Shown: piece after piece, positions 34,760-43,524 of the stretch | Numbering within the stretch: position 1 is the first letter of the stretch | How the letters are laid out: each line of letters starts with the position of its first letter | Origin: Myxococcales bacterium | Lineage (GTDB): Bacteria > Myxococcota_A > Polyangia > JAAYKL01 | Direction: 5' to 3' | DNA: 64,000 nucleotides | Assembly: GCA_012522445.1 (NCBI GenBank) | Contig: JAAYKL010000092.1 | Coordinates: forward strand, 16,749-80,748 | Program-made: the position numbers and the translations under genes | The notes under the pieces: model-generated | Told to the model about the DNA's origin: nothing | Seen by the model: the letters and a program-made list of their open reading frames with translations, nothing else | The model's database searches: none

Positions 34760-35446
34760 TTAATTTTCTACCGGCGGCAGTCTGGGACCAAGCAATTGGC
34801 CAAATTCATTGGGATTCCGCGTTTGGATGAACAGTTTTCCCTTGCCGGTAAAGCGGCAGACCAAACCCTCGGAGGAAAAGAATGTCGAAAACCAGGACCC
34901 CACCTTTTTAATGGTGAAGTCGAGGGTGGGCTCAAAAGCGACGATGTGCCCCGTGTCGATGATGAAGTTGCCATCGACTTCGATTTCCTTGATGGCACCA
35001 AACGCATTGAGGGCCAGTGGTCCCGTCCCATAGGCGCGGATCCAAAACATTTTCCCCTCGCCAAAAAAGCTTTTGAAGCCACCCCATTTGGCTTGAATCT
35101 CAACCGTTGTGGCCGATGCGAGATACGCTTGTTGCTGCACGATGAGCTCGCCACCGGTCATCTCGTAAACCATAATATCGCCCGGCAAACTCGGCGCGAA
35201 AGTCACTTCACCCGGCGCATTGTCCGCATGAAAGGTGTTGCGGAAAAAGGACTCGCCCAAAAGCATGGCGCGGCCAAGGCCTTTCAATAAGCCACCGACA
35301 CCCTTGCCCTGAGAGGCCGAGGTCTCCATGCGAATGTGGGCGTCTTGCGACACCATGGCGCCGCTCTCCGCCATGACCTTGTCACCCACGTCGAGGCGCG
35401 CAATGGCCAGTGCAAATGTGGGACTAAATTCAACATCAAACTTCAT
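34760..35446 (-). CDS. AIM24-family protein, copy 2
   Basis: A 228-residue paralogue. It shares the family frame (SPTFALAIARLDVGDKVMAESGAMV; GESFFRNTFHA; IDTGHIVAFEPTLDFTIKKVG; SSEGLVCRFTGKGKLFIQTRN) but has SQGKGVGGLLKGLGRAM in place of the corresponding loop in copy 1. AAGGAG precedes ATG 35446. It is separated by 15 and 21 bp from its neighbours, so the three copies are one transcript and may form a hetero-oligomer (inference). Confidence 0.88.
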   Translation of the reverse strand: MKFDVEFSPTFALAIARLDVGDKVMAESGAMVSQDAHIRMETSASQGKGVGGLLKGLGRAMLLGESFFRNTFHADNAPGEVTFAPSLPGDIMVYEMTGGELIVQQQAYLASATTVEIQAKWGGFKSFFGEGKMFWIRAYGTGPLALNAFGAIKEIEVDGNFIIDTGHIVAFEPTLDFTIKKVGSWFSTFFSSEGLVCRFTGKGKLFIQTRNPNEFGQLLGPRLPPVEN

Positions 35447-35467
35447 GATGACATTCTCCTTCTTGGA

Positions 35468-36166
35468 TCAAGACTTCAGCCTCGGCAAAATCCAACCGAT
35501 GGTGGCGCCGAGATCCCGGGTTTGTATGTAGAGCTTTCCGTGTCCCAAAAATTCGCAGACCAGTCCTTCTCCCGACATCAAGGTAGCTTTAAAGCCGCCA
35601 GCGGTCTTGATTTTGTACGTCAGCGAATCCTCGTAGGCCACGATGTGTCCGGTATCCACAATGAAAGAGCCCTGCACGTCAATGGCGTGAATGGCCCCGT
35701 AGGAGTTCACCCACAGATCGCCCGACCCAGAAGCGTGAAGCCAAAATGCGCCTTCCCCAGAAAACAAGCTCTTAAAGCCACCAAACTTGGTTTTCACCCT
35801 CACCGCCCCAGCGGAGGCGAGGTAGCTCGAGGCCTGCACCATTAGGGCGCGCCCTTCGGCCATCTCGTAGTGGGTGATGTCGCCGGAAATGGCCGGTGCA
35901 AAAAGCACCTTGCCCCCTTGGCCAACCGGGGGCGTGTACGTGTTGAGGAAAAAGGATTCTTTGGCAAAAATCTTTCGAATCACAGCCATGAAGAAGCTGC
36001 TGACCCTGCTAAAGAAGCCGCCGAGATTGCTGCCAAAACCCGTCTTGATGATCATGCCATCGCTCATGCCAACCATGGAACCCGCCTCAACCGTGAGGCT
36101 CTCTCCTGGCGCCAACTCCACTGTGGCCATGGCAAAAGCTGGACTGAATTCGATCGTCTGCTGCAT
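35468..36166 (-). CDS. AIM24-family protein, copy 3
   Basis: A 232-residue paralogue, first in transcription order. It has SPAFAMATVELAPGESLTVEAGSMVGMSDG and an extra hydrophobic loop (LGGFFSRVSSFFMAVIRKIFAKESFFLNTYT) that could touch a membrane. The terminal blocks are VAYEDSLTYKIKTAGGFKA and GEGLVCEFLGHGKLYIQTRD. GGAGG five bases before ATG 36166 sets the start; the in-frame extension to 36271 crosses the promoter. Confidence 0.88.
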   Translation of the reverse strand: MQQTIEFSPAFAMATVELAPGESLTVEAGSMVGMSDGMIIKTGFGSNLGGFFSRVSSFFMAVIRKIFAKESFFLNTYTPPVGQGGKVLFAPAISGDITHYEMAEGRALMVQASSYLASAGAVRVKTKFGGFKSLFSGEGAFWLHASGSGDLWVNSYGAIHAIDVQGSFIVDTGHIVAYEDSLTYKIKTAGGFKATLMSGEGLVCEFLGHGKLYIQTRDLGATIGWILPRLKS

Positions 36167-36206
36167 GAAAACCTCCTTCGCCTCAAAGCGGCAAAAAACA
36201 AAACTT

Positions 36207-36234
36207 CCGATATTAATCGGGGACTGTAACACAA
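36207..36234 (-). promoter_or_regulatory. Candidate promoter of the AIM24 triplet
   Basis: Minus strand: TTGTGT (36234-36229), a 16-nt spacer and TATCGG (36212-36207), about 40 nt before ATG 36166. Confidence 0.4.
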
Positions 36235-36325
36235 TGGATCGGCGCTTCAAGCAGAAGATTCTCGCAACCAAATGCCGATGTGCGGCGCCGAAAGCGGTGC
36301 TGTATTAATGAGAGATGAGACAACG

Positions 36326-38116
36326 CTATGCCTTGTCGTTGCGCGGCGCATCTTCGCCCAAAGACGCGAGAGAGGGCGGCGCGACACGTGCATCTTCCGC
36401 CTCATTCGCCGGCGTGGTGATCCAGATGTCCACCAACATTTGCAGCTCGGAAATGGCATTGGCCATTTGCCGCGTGCTGTCCTCAATGCGCTGAGAGATC
36501 GATTGGTTTTCCATGGCGCTAATATTGATTTGCTCCACCGCAGAAGCGATTTGCGACAACCCCAGGGATTGCTGATTTACCGAGCTATTAATCTCATTGG
36601 CCACCGCAGATGCCTCCATAATGGCCTCGCTCAGATCGTTGACAATGGCGCCCGCATTCGACACCGCCGTCACGCCTTCCAATGTGCGCGCTTCGCCGTT
36701 TTCGGCTGTCTCCACCATGCCTTCAATGGCCTGTCGAATTGTCGTCAATGTGTAGGTGATTTGCTCTGTGGCCTCTTTGGACTGGCCGGCAAGCTCCTTG
36801 ACCTCCTGCGCCACCACCGCAAACCCTACGCCGTACTCGCCGGCCTTCGCCGCTTCAATGGACGCATTGACAGCCAAAATTTTGGACTGCTCAGCGATGG
36901 CGTTTACGGAGTTAATGATGTTGCCAATTTCCTCCACGCTGGAGAGCAGCCCCTTGCTCTTTTGGAAAATATTTTGCGAGTCCGCCTTGATGCGCACCAT
37001 GATTTCGCTGGCTGTGTCCACGGCGCTCCGCCCACGGGCCGAACCTTCCGAAGACTTTTCAGCGGCTTCGACAATGCGCCCCGCAGCCAACGACACGCTC
37101 TTACCTGTCTTTTCCATCTCTTCGACGGTGGCAGCGGTTTCCGCGACGGCGGCGGCTTGCTCAGAGGCCGACACCGACAAATTGGCCATCACCTTCACCG
37201 TCTCGAGCGAGACACCGGAGACCGTGGCTGTCAGCGATTGCACCGTGGTGACCTGCTCGTGAAAGGCCCGCCCCAAATCTTGAATCGATTTTGACAGCAC
37301 GAACATCTCGGTCAGGCCGGATTCCAATTGACCGAAATGTGTCAAATCGCCGTCGGCAATGCGCGCCGCAGTTTGGGTAATTCTCGTCATGGGACGCGCC
37401 GCAGAAGTGCCGATGAAGAACACCAGAATGGCCACGACGATCAGCGATACGACGAATGTGATGACCATTGAGAGCGCGAAACGAGACTGGTAGTCCTGGT
37501 ACTCTTTGACCGACTCGGCATACACCAGGTAACCGAGCAGGCGCTCTTCCAGCAGCACCGGCACACCGGCCAAAACCAGATCGCCCTGAATGATGTTGGC
37601 GGTGCCCAGCATGCCGTCCTTTTTCCATTGTCCCATTTGCGCCAGCGGCACCGACATAAACAAATCGATGAGCTGCGTGTATACCGCCTGTTCGGAGGCC
37701 TGCATGCGCCCCAGCTCTTTCGGCAATATGGCAACAAAATCGCTGCGAGAGGCATCGCCGATGATGTCGTCGGGGCGCCGAAGCGCTCCGCGTTTCTTGG
37801 TTGCGGCTTCTTCCCGAACCAAAAATACAGCCACCCCCTCCATCTCGCTCCGCGAACGCATCGCGGCGGCCAACTGCTCGCGCAGCGCTTGCTGGTCATC
37901 AACGCTAGATGCGGCAATTTGCATGTCGAACCGCCATCTGTTGACAAAGGCTTCTGCGGTTGCAGCGGCGCCACGCTCAATGACATCGAAAGCGCGTGCT
38001 TGCATCCCGGGATTGAAAACGGTGAGAAACAACGCCATCGTAACGATGGCCTGCAGCACGACTACGGATAAAATGAGCGCGGTCAGGGTTTGCCCCAATG
38101 TCAGTTGGCGTTTCAT
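36326..38116 (-). CDS. Methyl-accepting chemotaxis protein
   Basis: A 596-residue inner-membrane receptor. TM1 is near residues 9-32 and a periplasmic sensor of about 180 residues follows. TM2 (about 214-236, TFVVSLIVVAILVFFIG) leads to a HAMP domain and a long cytosolic signalling coil. The CheA/CheW-binding hairpin tip is the typical INAIAEQSKILAVNASIEAAKAGEYGVGF stretch. ATG 38116 has GGGGAG eleven bases upstream. An ATG at 38158 is ruled out because a TATAAA -10 box (38167-38162) lies three bases before it. It is divergent from the che operon and presumably its main receptor. Confidence 0.93.
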   Translation of the reverse strand: MKRQLTLGQTLTALILSVVVLQAIVTMALFLTVFNPGMQARAFDVIERGAAATAEAFVNRWRFDMQIAASSVDDQQALREQLAAAMRSRSEMEGVAVFLVREEAATKKRGALRRPDDIIGDASRSDFVAILPKELGRMQASEQAVYTQLIDLFMSVPLAQMGQWKKDGMLGTANIIQGDLVLAGVPVLLEERLLGYLVYAESVKEYQDYQSRFALSMVITFVVSLIVVAILVFFIGTSAARPMTRITQTAARIADGDLTHFGQLESGLTEMFVLSKSIQDLGRAFHEQVTTVQSLTATVSGVSLETVKVMANLSVSASEQAAAVAETAATVEEMEKTGKSVSLAAGRIVEAAEKSSEGSARGRSAVDTASEIMVRIKADSQNIFQKSKGLLSSVEEIGNIINSVNAIAEQSKILAVNASIEAAKAGEYGVGFAVVAQEVKELAGQSKEATEQITYTLTTIRQAIEGMVETAENGEARTLEGVTAVSNAGAIVNDLSEAIMEASAVANEINSSVNQQSLGLSQIASAVEQINISAMENQSISQRIEDSTRQMANAISELQMLVDIWITTPANEAEDARVAPPSLASLGEDAPRNDKA

Positions 38117-38239
38117 GTCGTTCTGTGCTCCCCGTGCGGAAATGGCGTTTGCATCCATTTATAGCACGTCCCAAAGAATTCACCATTTGGCTATTTTTAA
38201 AATTACACTGCAAAAAAAACAACGCACAATTGACCAAAC

Positions 38240-38270
38240 CTACTGTATCCTTCAAAGTTATAAACAGTAG
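38240..38270. promoter_or_regulatory. Inverted repeat in the MCP-cheY divergent region
   Basis: CTACTGT (38240-38246) and ACAGTAG (38264-38270) form a perfect 7-bp inverted repeat with 17 bp between them, enclosing TATAAA (38259-38264). The spacing suits a dimeric repressor or activator site for the che operon. It could also be chance in AT-rich DNA. Confidence 0.35.
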
Positions 38271-38303
38271 CGCACCGTATTTTGTCTGTCTGGGGAGATG
38301 CCA

Positions 38304-38699
38304 ATGACCAACAAGATCCTCATTGTGGATGACACAGAAACAATGCGAATGACGCAACAGATGATGTTGGGCGACGAGGGGTACCAAATTGAAATGGCGA
38401 CCAACGGCGTTGAAGCACTCGAAATGGTGCACCGCAACAAACCCGATCTCATCCTCATGGACATCATGATGCCCTTGATGGACGGCATTGAATGCTGTCA
38501 GCGCATCAAATCCGACGAGCAGCTCAAAGACATCAAAATCGTCATGGTCACGACACGCAGTGAATACGCCCGTGTCAAAGAGGCGTTTGCGGCGGGCTGC
38601 GACGACTACATCAACAAACCCATCAACAAAGAGGAACTGCTCACCAAAGTAAAAGATCTCCTCAAGTTCGTCAGCCTTCGAAAACTTTTGCGCAACTAA
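38304..38699 (+). CDS. cheY: CheY-like single-domain response regulator
   Basis: A 131-residue receiver. The acidic pocket is VDDT and the phospho-acceptor is D53 in LILMDIMMPLMDG. The switch Thr is in VMVTTRS and the conserved Lys in YINKPINKEELL. No output domain is present. GGGGAG directly touches an ATG at 38298, so the second ATG, 38304, with six bases of spacing, is preferred. First gene of a co-directional chemosensory operon. Confidence 0.92.
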   Translation: MTNKILIVDDTETMRMTQQMMLGDEGYQIEMATNGVEALEMVHRNKPDLILMDIMMPLMDGIECCQRIKSDEQLKDIKIVMVTTRSEYARVKEAFAAGCDDYINKPINKEELLTKVKDLLKFVSLRKLLRN

Positions 38700-38738
38700 A
38701 CCGATGGCGCAGCGCACTCTTGCGCAAAGGGACAAGAC

Positions 38739-39332
38739 GTGACACCAGCTTCCATCGAAAAATTGGCTGAACTGAAAGCCCGCCTCGCGGAAATTCACGC
38801 GCTGGAGCAGCAAGCCCGCGAGCTCAAAAATGCGCTCGTCAAAGAGGGGGCCCTCTCCCGTGACGAGGCCCTCGACAAGCTGGATTTTTTGCTGCTGCAA
38901 TCCGCTGATCAAGTCTTGGCGCTGCCCCTGACCTACGTCACCGAAGTCATCGACATGCCCCTGCTCCGCCCCTTGCCCGCGCCCCGTCCGCCGGTGTCTG
39001 GGCTGGTGAACTACCACGGAGATTACCTGGCGGTTATCGACATCCGCCCCCTCGTGGGACAACCCGAAACAGCGGCGCGTCCCCACCAGGTCCTCGCCAT
39101 CTGCGAAGTCGCCCCAAAGCGTTTCGCGCTAAAAGCCGACGATGTCCACGAGGTCATCACCGTCGCAACCGAGGCCATCTCCATCGCCGATCACGTGCTG
39201 CCGGGCGTGCTGCACCAAGCGGGCATGTTGCGCATCAACGCGCACCAAAGCGCCGTCATCCTCAATCTCCCCCACATCGCGTTGACCACCCCGCTACCCA
39301 ACGATGAACCCACGGTGCCCGCAGAGACATGA
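38739..39332 (+). CDS. cheW: CheW-like coupling protein with N-terminal helix
   Basis: A 197-residue adaptor linking receptors to CheA. Residues 1-50 form a charged helix (EKLAELKARLAEIHALEQQARELKNAL). The rest is a CheW SH3-like fold (FLLLQSADQVLALPLTYVTEVIDMP ... VSGLVNYHGDYLAVIDIRPL). The start is GTG at 38739, preceded by AAAGGG. Its last four bases overlap cheR (ATGA), so the two are translationally coupled. Confidence 0.9.
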   Translation: MTPASIEKLAELKARLAEIHALEQQARELKNALVKEGALSRDEALDKLDFLLLQSADQVLALPLTYVTEVIDMPLLRPLPAPRPPVSGLVNYHGDYLAVIDIRPLVGQPETAARPHQVLAICEVAPKRFALKADDVHEVITVATEAISIADHVLPGVLHQAGMLRINAHQSAVILNLPHIALTTPLPNDEPTVPAET

Positions 39333-40723
39333 TGCCCTGGTCCGCCCAACGAGAAGCCCAAATCACCGACGCCGAATTGACCGAGCTGCGCGCCTGCATC
39401 TTGCAAAAAACCGGCATCTACATCTCGGAGTCAAAGTCTTTCGAGTGGCACACAAAGCTAGGACCACACCTGGCCACGCTCCCAGCCGACGAGCGAAAAA
39501 ACTTTGTCTCCCGCGTGCACAGCGAGCCCGACTACCGACAAAAAATCATCAACTTGCTCACGGTGGGCGAAAGCTATTTTTACCGCAACCACCCGCACTT
39601 CGAAGCGCTGGAACACCGCATTCTCCCCGCGCTCATCGAAGACAACGCGCCGACAAAACGCCTGCGCATTTGGAGCGCCGGGTGCGCGGCCGGCGAAGAG
39701 CCCTACTCTTTGGCCATGCTCTTGGATCGCGCCTTCCCAGAGCTCAAGACTTGGCATGTCACCATTTGCGCCACCGACATCAACACCGCTTTTTTGGCGA
39801 AGGCCGAACAGGGCATTTACACCCCCTGGTCTTTTCGCGGCGTCCCCGAAGCGCTTCGCACGCGCTACTTCACCCCGATGGATGCGCAGCGCTATGCCAT
39901 CGCCTCCCACATACGCAGCCAGGTACAGTTCGAGTACTTCAACCTGATCACGCACCCCATGCGCCCTCCCCGGGGCGCGCAATACGACCTCATTTTGTGC
40001 CGCAATGTGCTCATCTACTTCCCGCACGACCTCGCTGTACGCGTCACCGCCAACTTGGAAAACGCGCTCTTCCCCCGAGGGTTTTTGATCCTCGGACACT
40101 CGGAGTCTTTCTCGGCCCACACCGCCCTCGAAACCATCTACTCGCACGCCACGTTCTATTATCGAAAGCCCCCCGTCTCCGGGGCAACAGCTCCCCCGAC
40201 CCGACATTCCCATTCCCTGATTCCGGGCATTCTTCCGGTTATGCCCGCGAACGACAGCGCGCCCCCGAACAAATCCAAAGACACCCCGCTGGCGCCGACG
40301 CATCCACCCGCCCGCGAAAACACCCTCTCGCTCATCCAGCTCGCCGAGGAGCACGCCATCATGGGCGAGCTCGATGCCGCCGAGCGCATTTTGGACGAGC
40401 TGGCCCTGCGCGCCTCGCGCCCACATCACCGCATCGAGTTTTTGCGCGCGGTCATCGCCGATCAACGCGACGACGCGTCCGCCTCGTTGCAACATTTGAA
40501 GCAAGCGATTTTTCTCAACAAGGACTTCACCATCGCGCATTATTATCAAGGCGTCATCGCCGAACGCGAAAACGATCGCACCGCGGCCAAGCGTGCATAC
40601 CGCAACACCATCGCGCTGACGGCCACCATGCCTCCCGACGCCAAAGTCGATAGCAGCAGTGGCATCACCGCGTTGCGGTTGCACGAGATCGCCGCCGAGC
40701 GCCTCAAAGAATTGGATTTTTAA
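39329..40723 (+). CDS. cheR: CheR methyltransferase with C-terminal TPR-like region
   Basis: A 464-residue receptor glutamate methyltransferase. It has the N-terminal all-helical CheR domain and LLTVGESYFYRNHPHFEAL. The SAM site is RLRIWSAGCAAGEEPYSLAMLL, and the later CRNVLIYFP block is typical. After a Pro/Thr linker (about residues 280-325), a helical TPR-like tail (LIQLAEEHAIMGELDAAERIL ... LKQAIFLNKDFTIAHYYQG) follows, as in FrzF/WspC-type CheR fusions. These TPRs probably guide the enzyme to its receptor. Confidence 0.93.
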   Translation: MMPWSAQREAQITDAELTELRACILQKTGIYISESKSFEWHTKLGPHLATLPADERKNFVSRVHSEPDYRQKIINLLTVGESYFYRNHPHFEALEHRILPALIEDNAPTKRLRIWSAGCAAGEEPYSLAMLLDRAFPELKTWHVTICATDINTAFLAKAEQGIYTPWSFRGVPEALRTRYFTPMDAQRYAIASHIRSQVQFEYFNLITHPMRPPRGAQYDLILCRNVLIYFPHDLAVRVTANLENALFPRGFLILGHSESFSAHTALETIYSHATFYYRKPPVSGATAPPTRHSHSLIPGILPVMPANDSAPPNKSKDTPLAPTHPPARENTLSLIQLAEEHAIMGELDAAERILDELALRASRPHHRIEFLRAVIADQRDDASASLQHLKQAIFLNKDFTIAHYYQGVIAERENDRTAAKRAYRNTIALTATMPPDAKVDSSSGITALRLHEIAAERLKELDF

Positions 40724-40725
40724 TT

Positions 40726-41265
40726 ATGGGCACCACCCTCTCTGACATCGAACGCAAATTGCTTGAAGCCAGGGCCCAACGCCTGGCCGCGCCCATCGAG
40801 CGCCAACAGCAAAAATCACATGCCCATGCGCTGCTGCTCTTCAACAGCGTCGATACCAACTTCGCCATCCAGCTCTCCCACGTAGAAGCCGTTATGCGCA
40901 TCGCCGATATCTTCCCGATACCCCACACGCCCGCGCACATCTCCGGAGTCATTCGGCGCCATGGCCAAACCTTTGCGCTGGTCAATTTGCGGCGCTTCTT
41001 CTACCCGCAAACCGAAGCCCTCATCGACGAAGACTTCGCCATTGTCGCCACGATCCACCGCAAAACCATCGCGCTGCAGGTCACGGAAATTGAAGGCGTG
41101 ACGCAGCTCTCCCAGGCGACGTTTTTGCCACCCCCAGAAAATCTCGACAAAGCCCTCGCGCCCTATGTCACGCACACCACAGCCCAGGGACTCCTCCTGC
41201 TCGACCTCAGCGCGCTGGTCTTAGCAGAGGGATTCGGCACAACGAAAATTGAAGGTGCACCATGA
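40726..41265 (+). CDS. cheW: Second CheW-like coupling protein
   Basis: A 179-residue CheW paralogue. The core is LLLFNSVDTNFAIQLSHVEAVMRIADIFPIPHTPAHISGVIRRHGQTFALVNL with an N-terminal helix of about 30 residues. It starts two bases after cheR without its own Shine-Dalgarno, so translation depends on coupling. Its end overlaps cheA by four bases. Two CheW copies in one operon allow two receptor arrays or an asymmetric core. Confidence 0.88.
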   Translation: MGTTLSDIERKLLEARAQRLAAPIERQQQKSHAHALLLFNSVDTNFAIQLSHVEAVMRIADIFPIPHTPAHISGVIRRHGQTFALVNLRRFFYPQTEALIDEDFAIVATIHRKTIALQVTEIEGVTQLSQATFLPPPENLDKALAPYVTHTTAQGLLLLDLSALVLAEGFGTTKIEGAP

Positions 41266-43505
41266 AGACCCCCGAAGGCTTTACCCGGGCGCAGATCGAG
41301 CAGCTATCCGAAATTTTTCGCACAGAGGCCATCGAACACGTGCGCAACATCGCCTCGGTGCTCTTCTCCATTGAAGACGGGAGAACCGACATCCCCGAGT
41401 CGATATCCCACGCCTTTCGCGATGCCCACAGCCTGAAGGGTTCGGCCAATACGCTCGGCTTCCTCCGCGTCGCCATCATGGCCCACCACTTCGAAGATGC
41501 CCTGGGCACCATCCGCGATCAAAGGCGCTCTCTGAGCGTTGCCGATCTCGACACGCTCCTCAACACGCTGGAGGCCATTCGCGCGTCCATCTACGCCAGT
41601 GAACCGGGCGACGACCAACTGTCAGAAAATGAAAACCAAACCCTGCAGCAGTTGAACGCGACATTCTCGTTGCAGCCCCCCCGCACCACCGCGTCTTCCC
41701 CGCCCGCGCATGTCCCCTCTCCGCCGAACGCCGCCCCGTCCGCAGATACCGCGCAAACCACCGGGGGCTTTTCCAAAGAGGACGAGGCGGGGAAACAAGA
41801 TTTCGTTCGGGTTTCCGAACGGCGCATCGACAACGTCATCAATCAGTTTGGCGAGCTCTTCGAATCCAGCCTGCAGTTCGAGTCTGTCGGACACGACTTG
41901 GCCACCAATGTCCACGAGAGCGATCGCCTCGCCGAGGCCCTGCAAAAGCACCTGCAGAAGCTCTCGGGTTCTGCGCTGGAAGCCGACGTTATCGAGTTGC
42001 TGGGCATGGCCAAAAACCTCGCCATCCTCTCGCGGTCGGCGCAGCACAACTTCTTCTCCGAAGAGCGACACCTCCAAAAGCTCCTGCTGCGCACACAAGA
42101 TGGGCTGCGCGCCATTCGCATCGCCCCCATCTCCAATCTACACATCACCATCCGCAACCAAGTGCGCGAGGTCGCGCGCGCCGTGGGCAAAAAAGTCGCA
42201 TTGGAATTGGCCGGTGGTGAATACGCCGTGGATCGCGCCATCCTCGACGCCCTCGAAAAGCCCCTCATTCACTTGCTGCGCAACGCCGTCGATCACGGCA
42301 TCGAGCCGCCCGAACAACGGCGTAAAGCGGGGAAGCGCGAAAGCGGCACCATCGCCGTCGTCGCCCGCCACATGGGAGACGCCGTGGAGCTCTCCATCGA
42401 GGATGACGGCCGCGGCATCTCTCCGGAGGGCATCAAAGAAGTGCTCCAAACCAACTTTTCCCTCTCAGAGACACAGATCGCAGAGCTCTCCACCGACCAA
42501 TTGTACGACTATCTCTTCGAGTCTGGGTTCTCCACCACCACCAGGGTCTCCCAAATTTCGGGACGCGGTGTGGGCCTCGATGTGGTCAAGCACACCGTGG
42601 AACAATTCGGCGGCGAGGTCAGCCTGCGGAGCACCCCGGGAGAGGGCACGCGCATCGCCCTGCGGCTGCCGCTGACCATGTCGTCCATCCGCTGTCTTCT
42701 GTTTGGGGTTGGCTTGCAAACCATGGCCGTCCCGGCGGCCAACATCGAAAAGGTCTTGGTCCTCCTCGAAAAGGACATCCAAAAGGTGGGCGGCGGAGAC
42801 GTCATCAACTATGCCGGCGGACACCTGCCACTGTCCTCGTTTCAAGAGGTGCTCCAGCTCTCCAATGCAGCTCACATGTCGGCGCAACAAAACACCGGGT
42901 TCGCAGCGGTTCTCCGCTTTGGCGAGCGCCGCTTTGCCTTTGCCTTCGACCAAATCTTCGAATACACGCAGCTCATCATCAAACCCTTGGGCGATCTACT
43001 GGAGCGCGTCCCCAATGTCTCGGGCCTCGCCCTGTTGGGCACCGGAAAGCTGGCCCTGGTGCTCAACCCCGCAGACCTCATACGCTCGGCATCTGGCCTC
43101 TCCGCCACCAAGCTACCCACCGTGCCCCCCGCCGCCATCCAGCAACGCACCGTGTTGATCGTCGACGACTCCATTGCGGTTCGCACCATGCAAAAAGCCT
43201 TGCTCGAATCCTCTGGATTCAAAGTCCTGAGCGCCTCCGACGGGCTGCAGGCGCTGCAACTGCTGGCTTACAACACTGTAGATGCGGTGTTGTCCGACGT
43301 GCAGATGCCCAACATGGACGGCTTTGAATTGACCCGCGTCATTAAGTCCCGCGACAAAACCAAGAACATCCCCGTCATTCTGGTCACGTCCTTGGGATCC
43401 GACGCCGACATTCAGGCGGGGCTGGCATCAGGCGCCGATGGACACATCATCAAAAAGGAACTCACGCGCAGCGAGTTGTTAAAGACCATCAATCAACTCA
43501 TTTAA
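41262..43505 (+). CDS. cheA: CheA histidine kinase with C-terminal receiver (CheA-CheY hybrid)
   Basis: A 747-residue hybrid kinase. The Hpt domain has the phospho-acceptor H56 in DAHSLKGSANTLG. A Pro-rich linker follows, with no clear P2 domain. The dimerisation helices precede the ATP-binding domain: N box HLLRNAVDHGIE, G1 IEDDGRGIS, G2 GRGVGLDVVK. A CheW-like P5 domain follows. Residues about 625-747 are a receiver with Asp in VLSDVQMPNMDG and Lys in HIIKKELT. Hybrid CheA is typical of Frz- and Wsp-like systems that control functions other than flagella. Confidence 0.95.
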   Translation: MKTPEGFTRAQIEQLSEIFRTEAIEHVRNIASVLFSIEDGRTDIPESISHAFRDAHSLKGSANTLGFLRVAIMAHHFEDALGTIRDQRRSLSVADLDTLLNTLEAIRASIYASEPGDDQLSENENQTLQQLNATFSLQPPRTTASSPPAHVPSPPNAAPSADTAQTTGGFSKEDEAGKQDFVRVSERRIDNVINQFGELFESSLQFESVGHDLATNVHESDRLAEALQKHLQKLSGSALEADVIELLGMAKNLAILSRSAQHNFFSEERHLQKLLLRTQDGLRAIRIAPISNLHITIRNQVREVARAVGKKVALELAGGEYAVDRAILDALEKPLIHLLRNAVDHGIEPPEQRRKAGKRESGTIAVVARHMGDAVELSIEDDGRGISPEGIKEVLQTNFSLSETQIAELSTDQLYDYLFESGFSTTTRVSQISGRGVGLDVVKHTVEQFGGEVSLRSTPGEGTRIALRLPLTMSSIRCLLFGVGLQTMAVPAANIEKVLVLLEKDIQKVGGGDVINYAGGHLPLSSFQEVLQLSNAAHMSAQQNTGFAAVLRFGERRFAFAFDQIFEYTQLIIKPLGDLLERVPNVSGLALLGTGKLALVLNPADLIRSASGLSATKLPTVPPAAIQQRTVLIVDDSIAVRTMQKALLESSGFKVLSASDGLQALQLLAYNTVDAVLSDVQMPNMDGFELTRVIKSRDKTKNIPVILVTSLGSDADIQAGLASGADGHIIKKELTRSELLKTINQLI

Positions 43506-43524
43506 CGAGGGCACGAAACAAACC

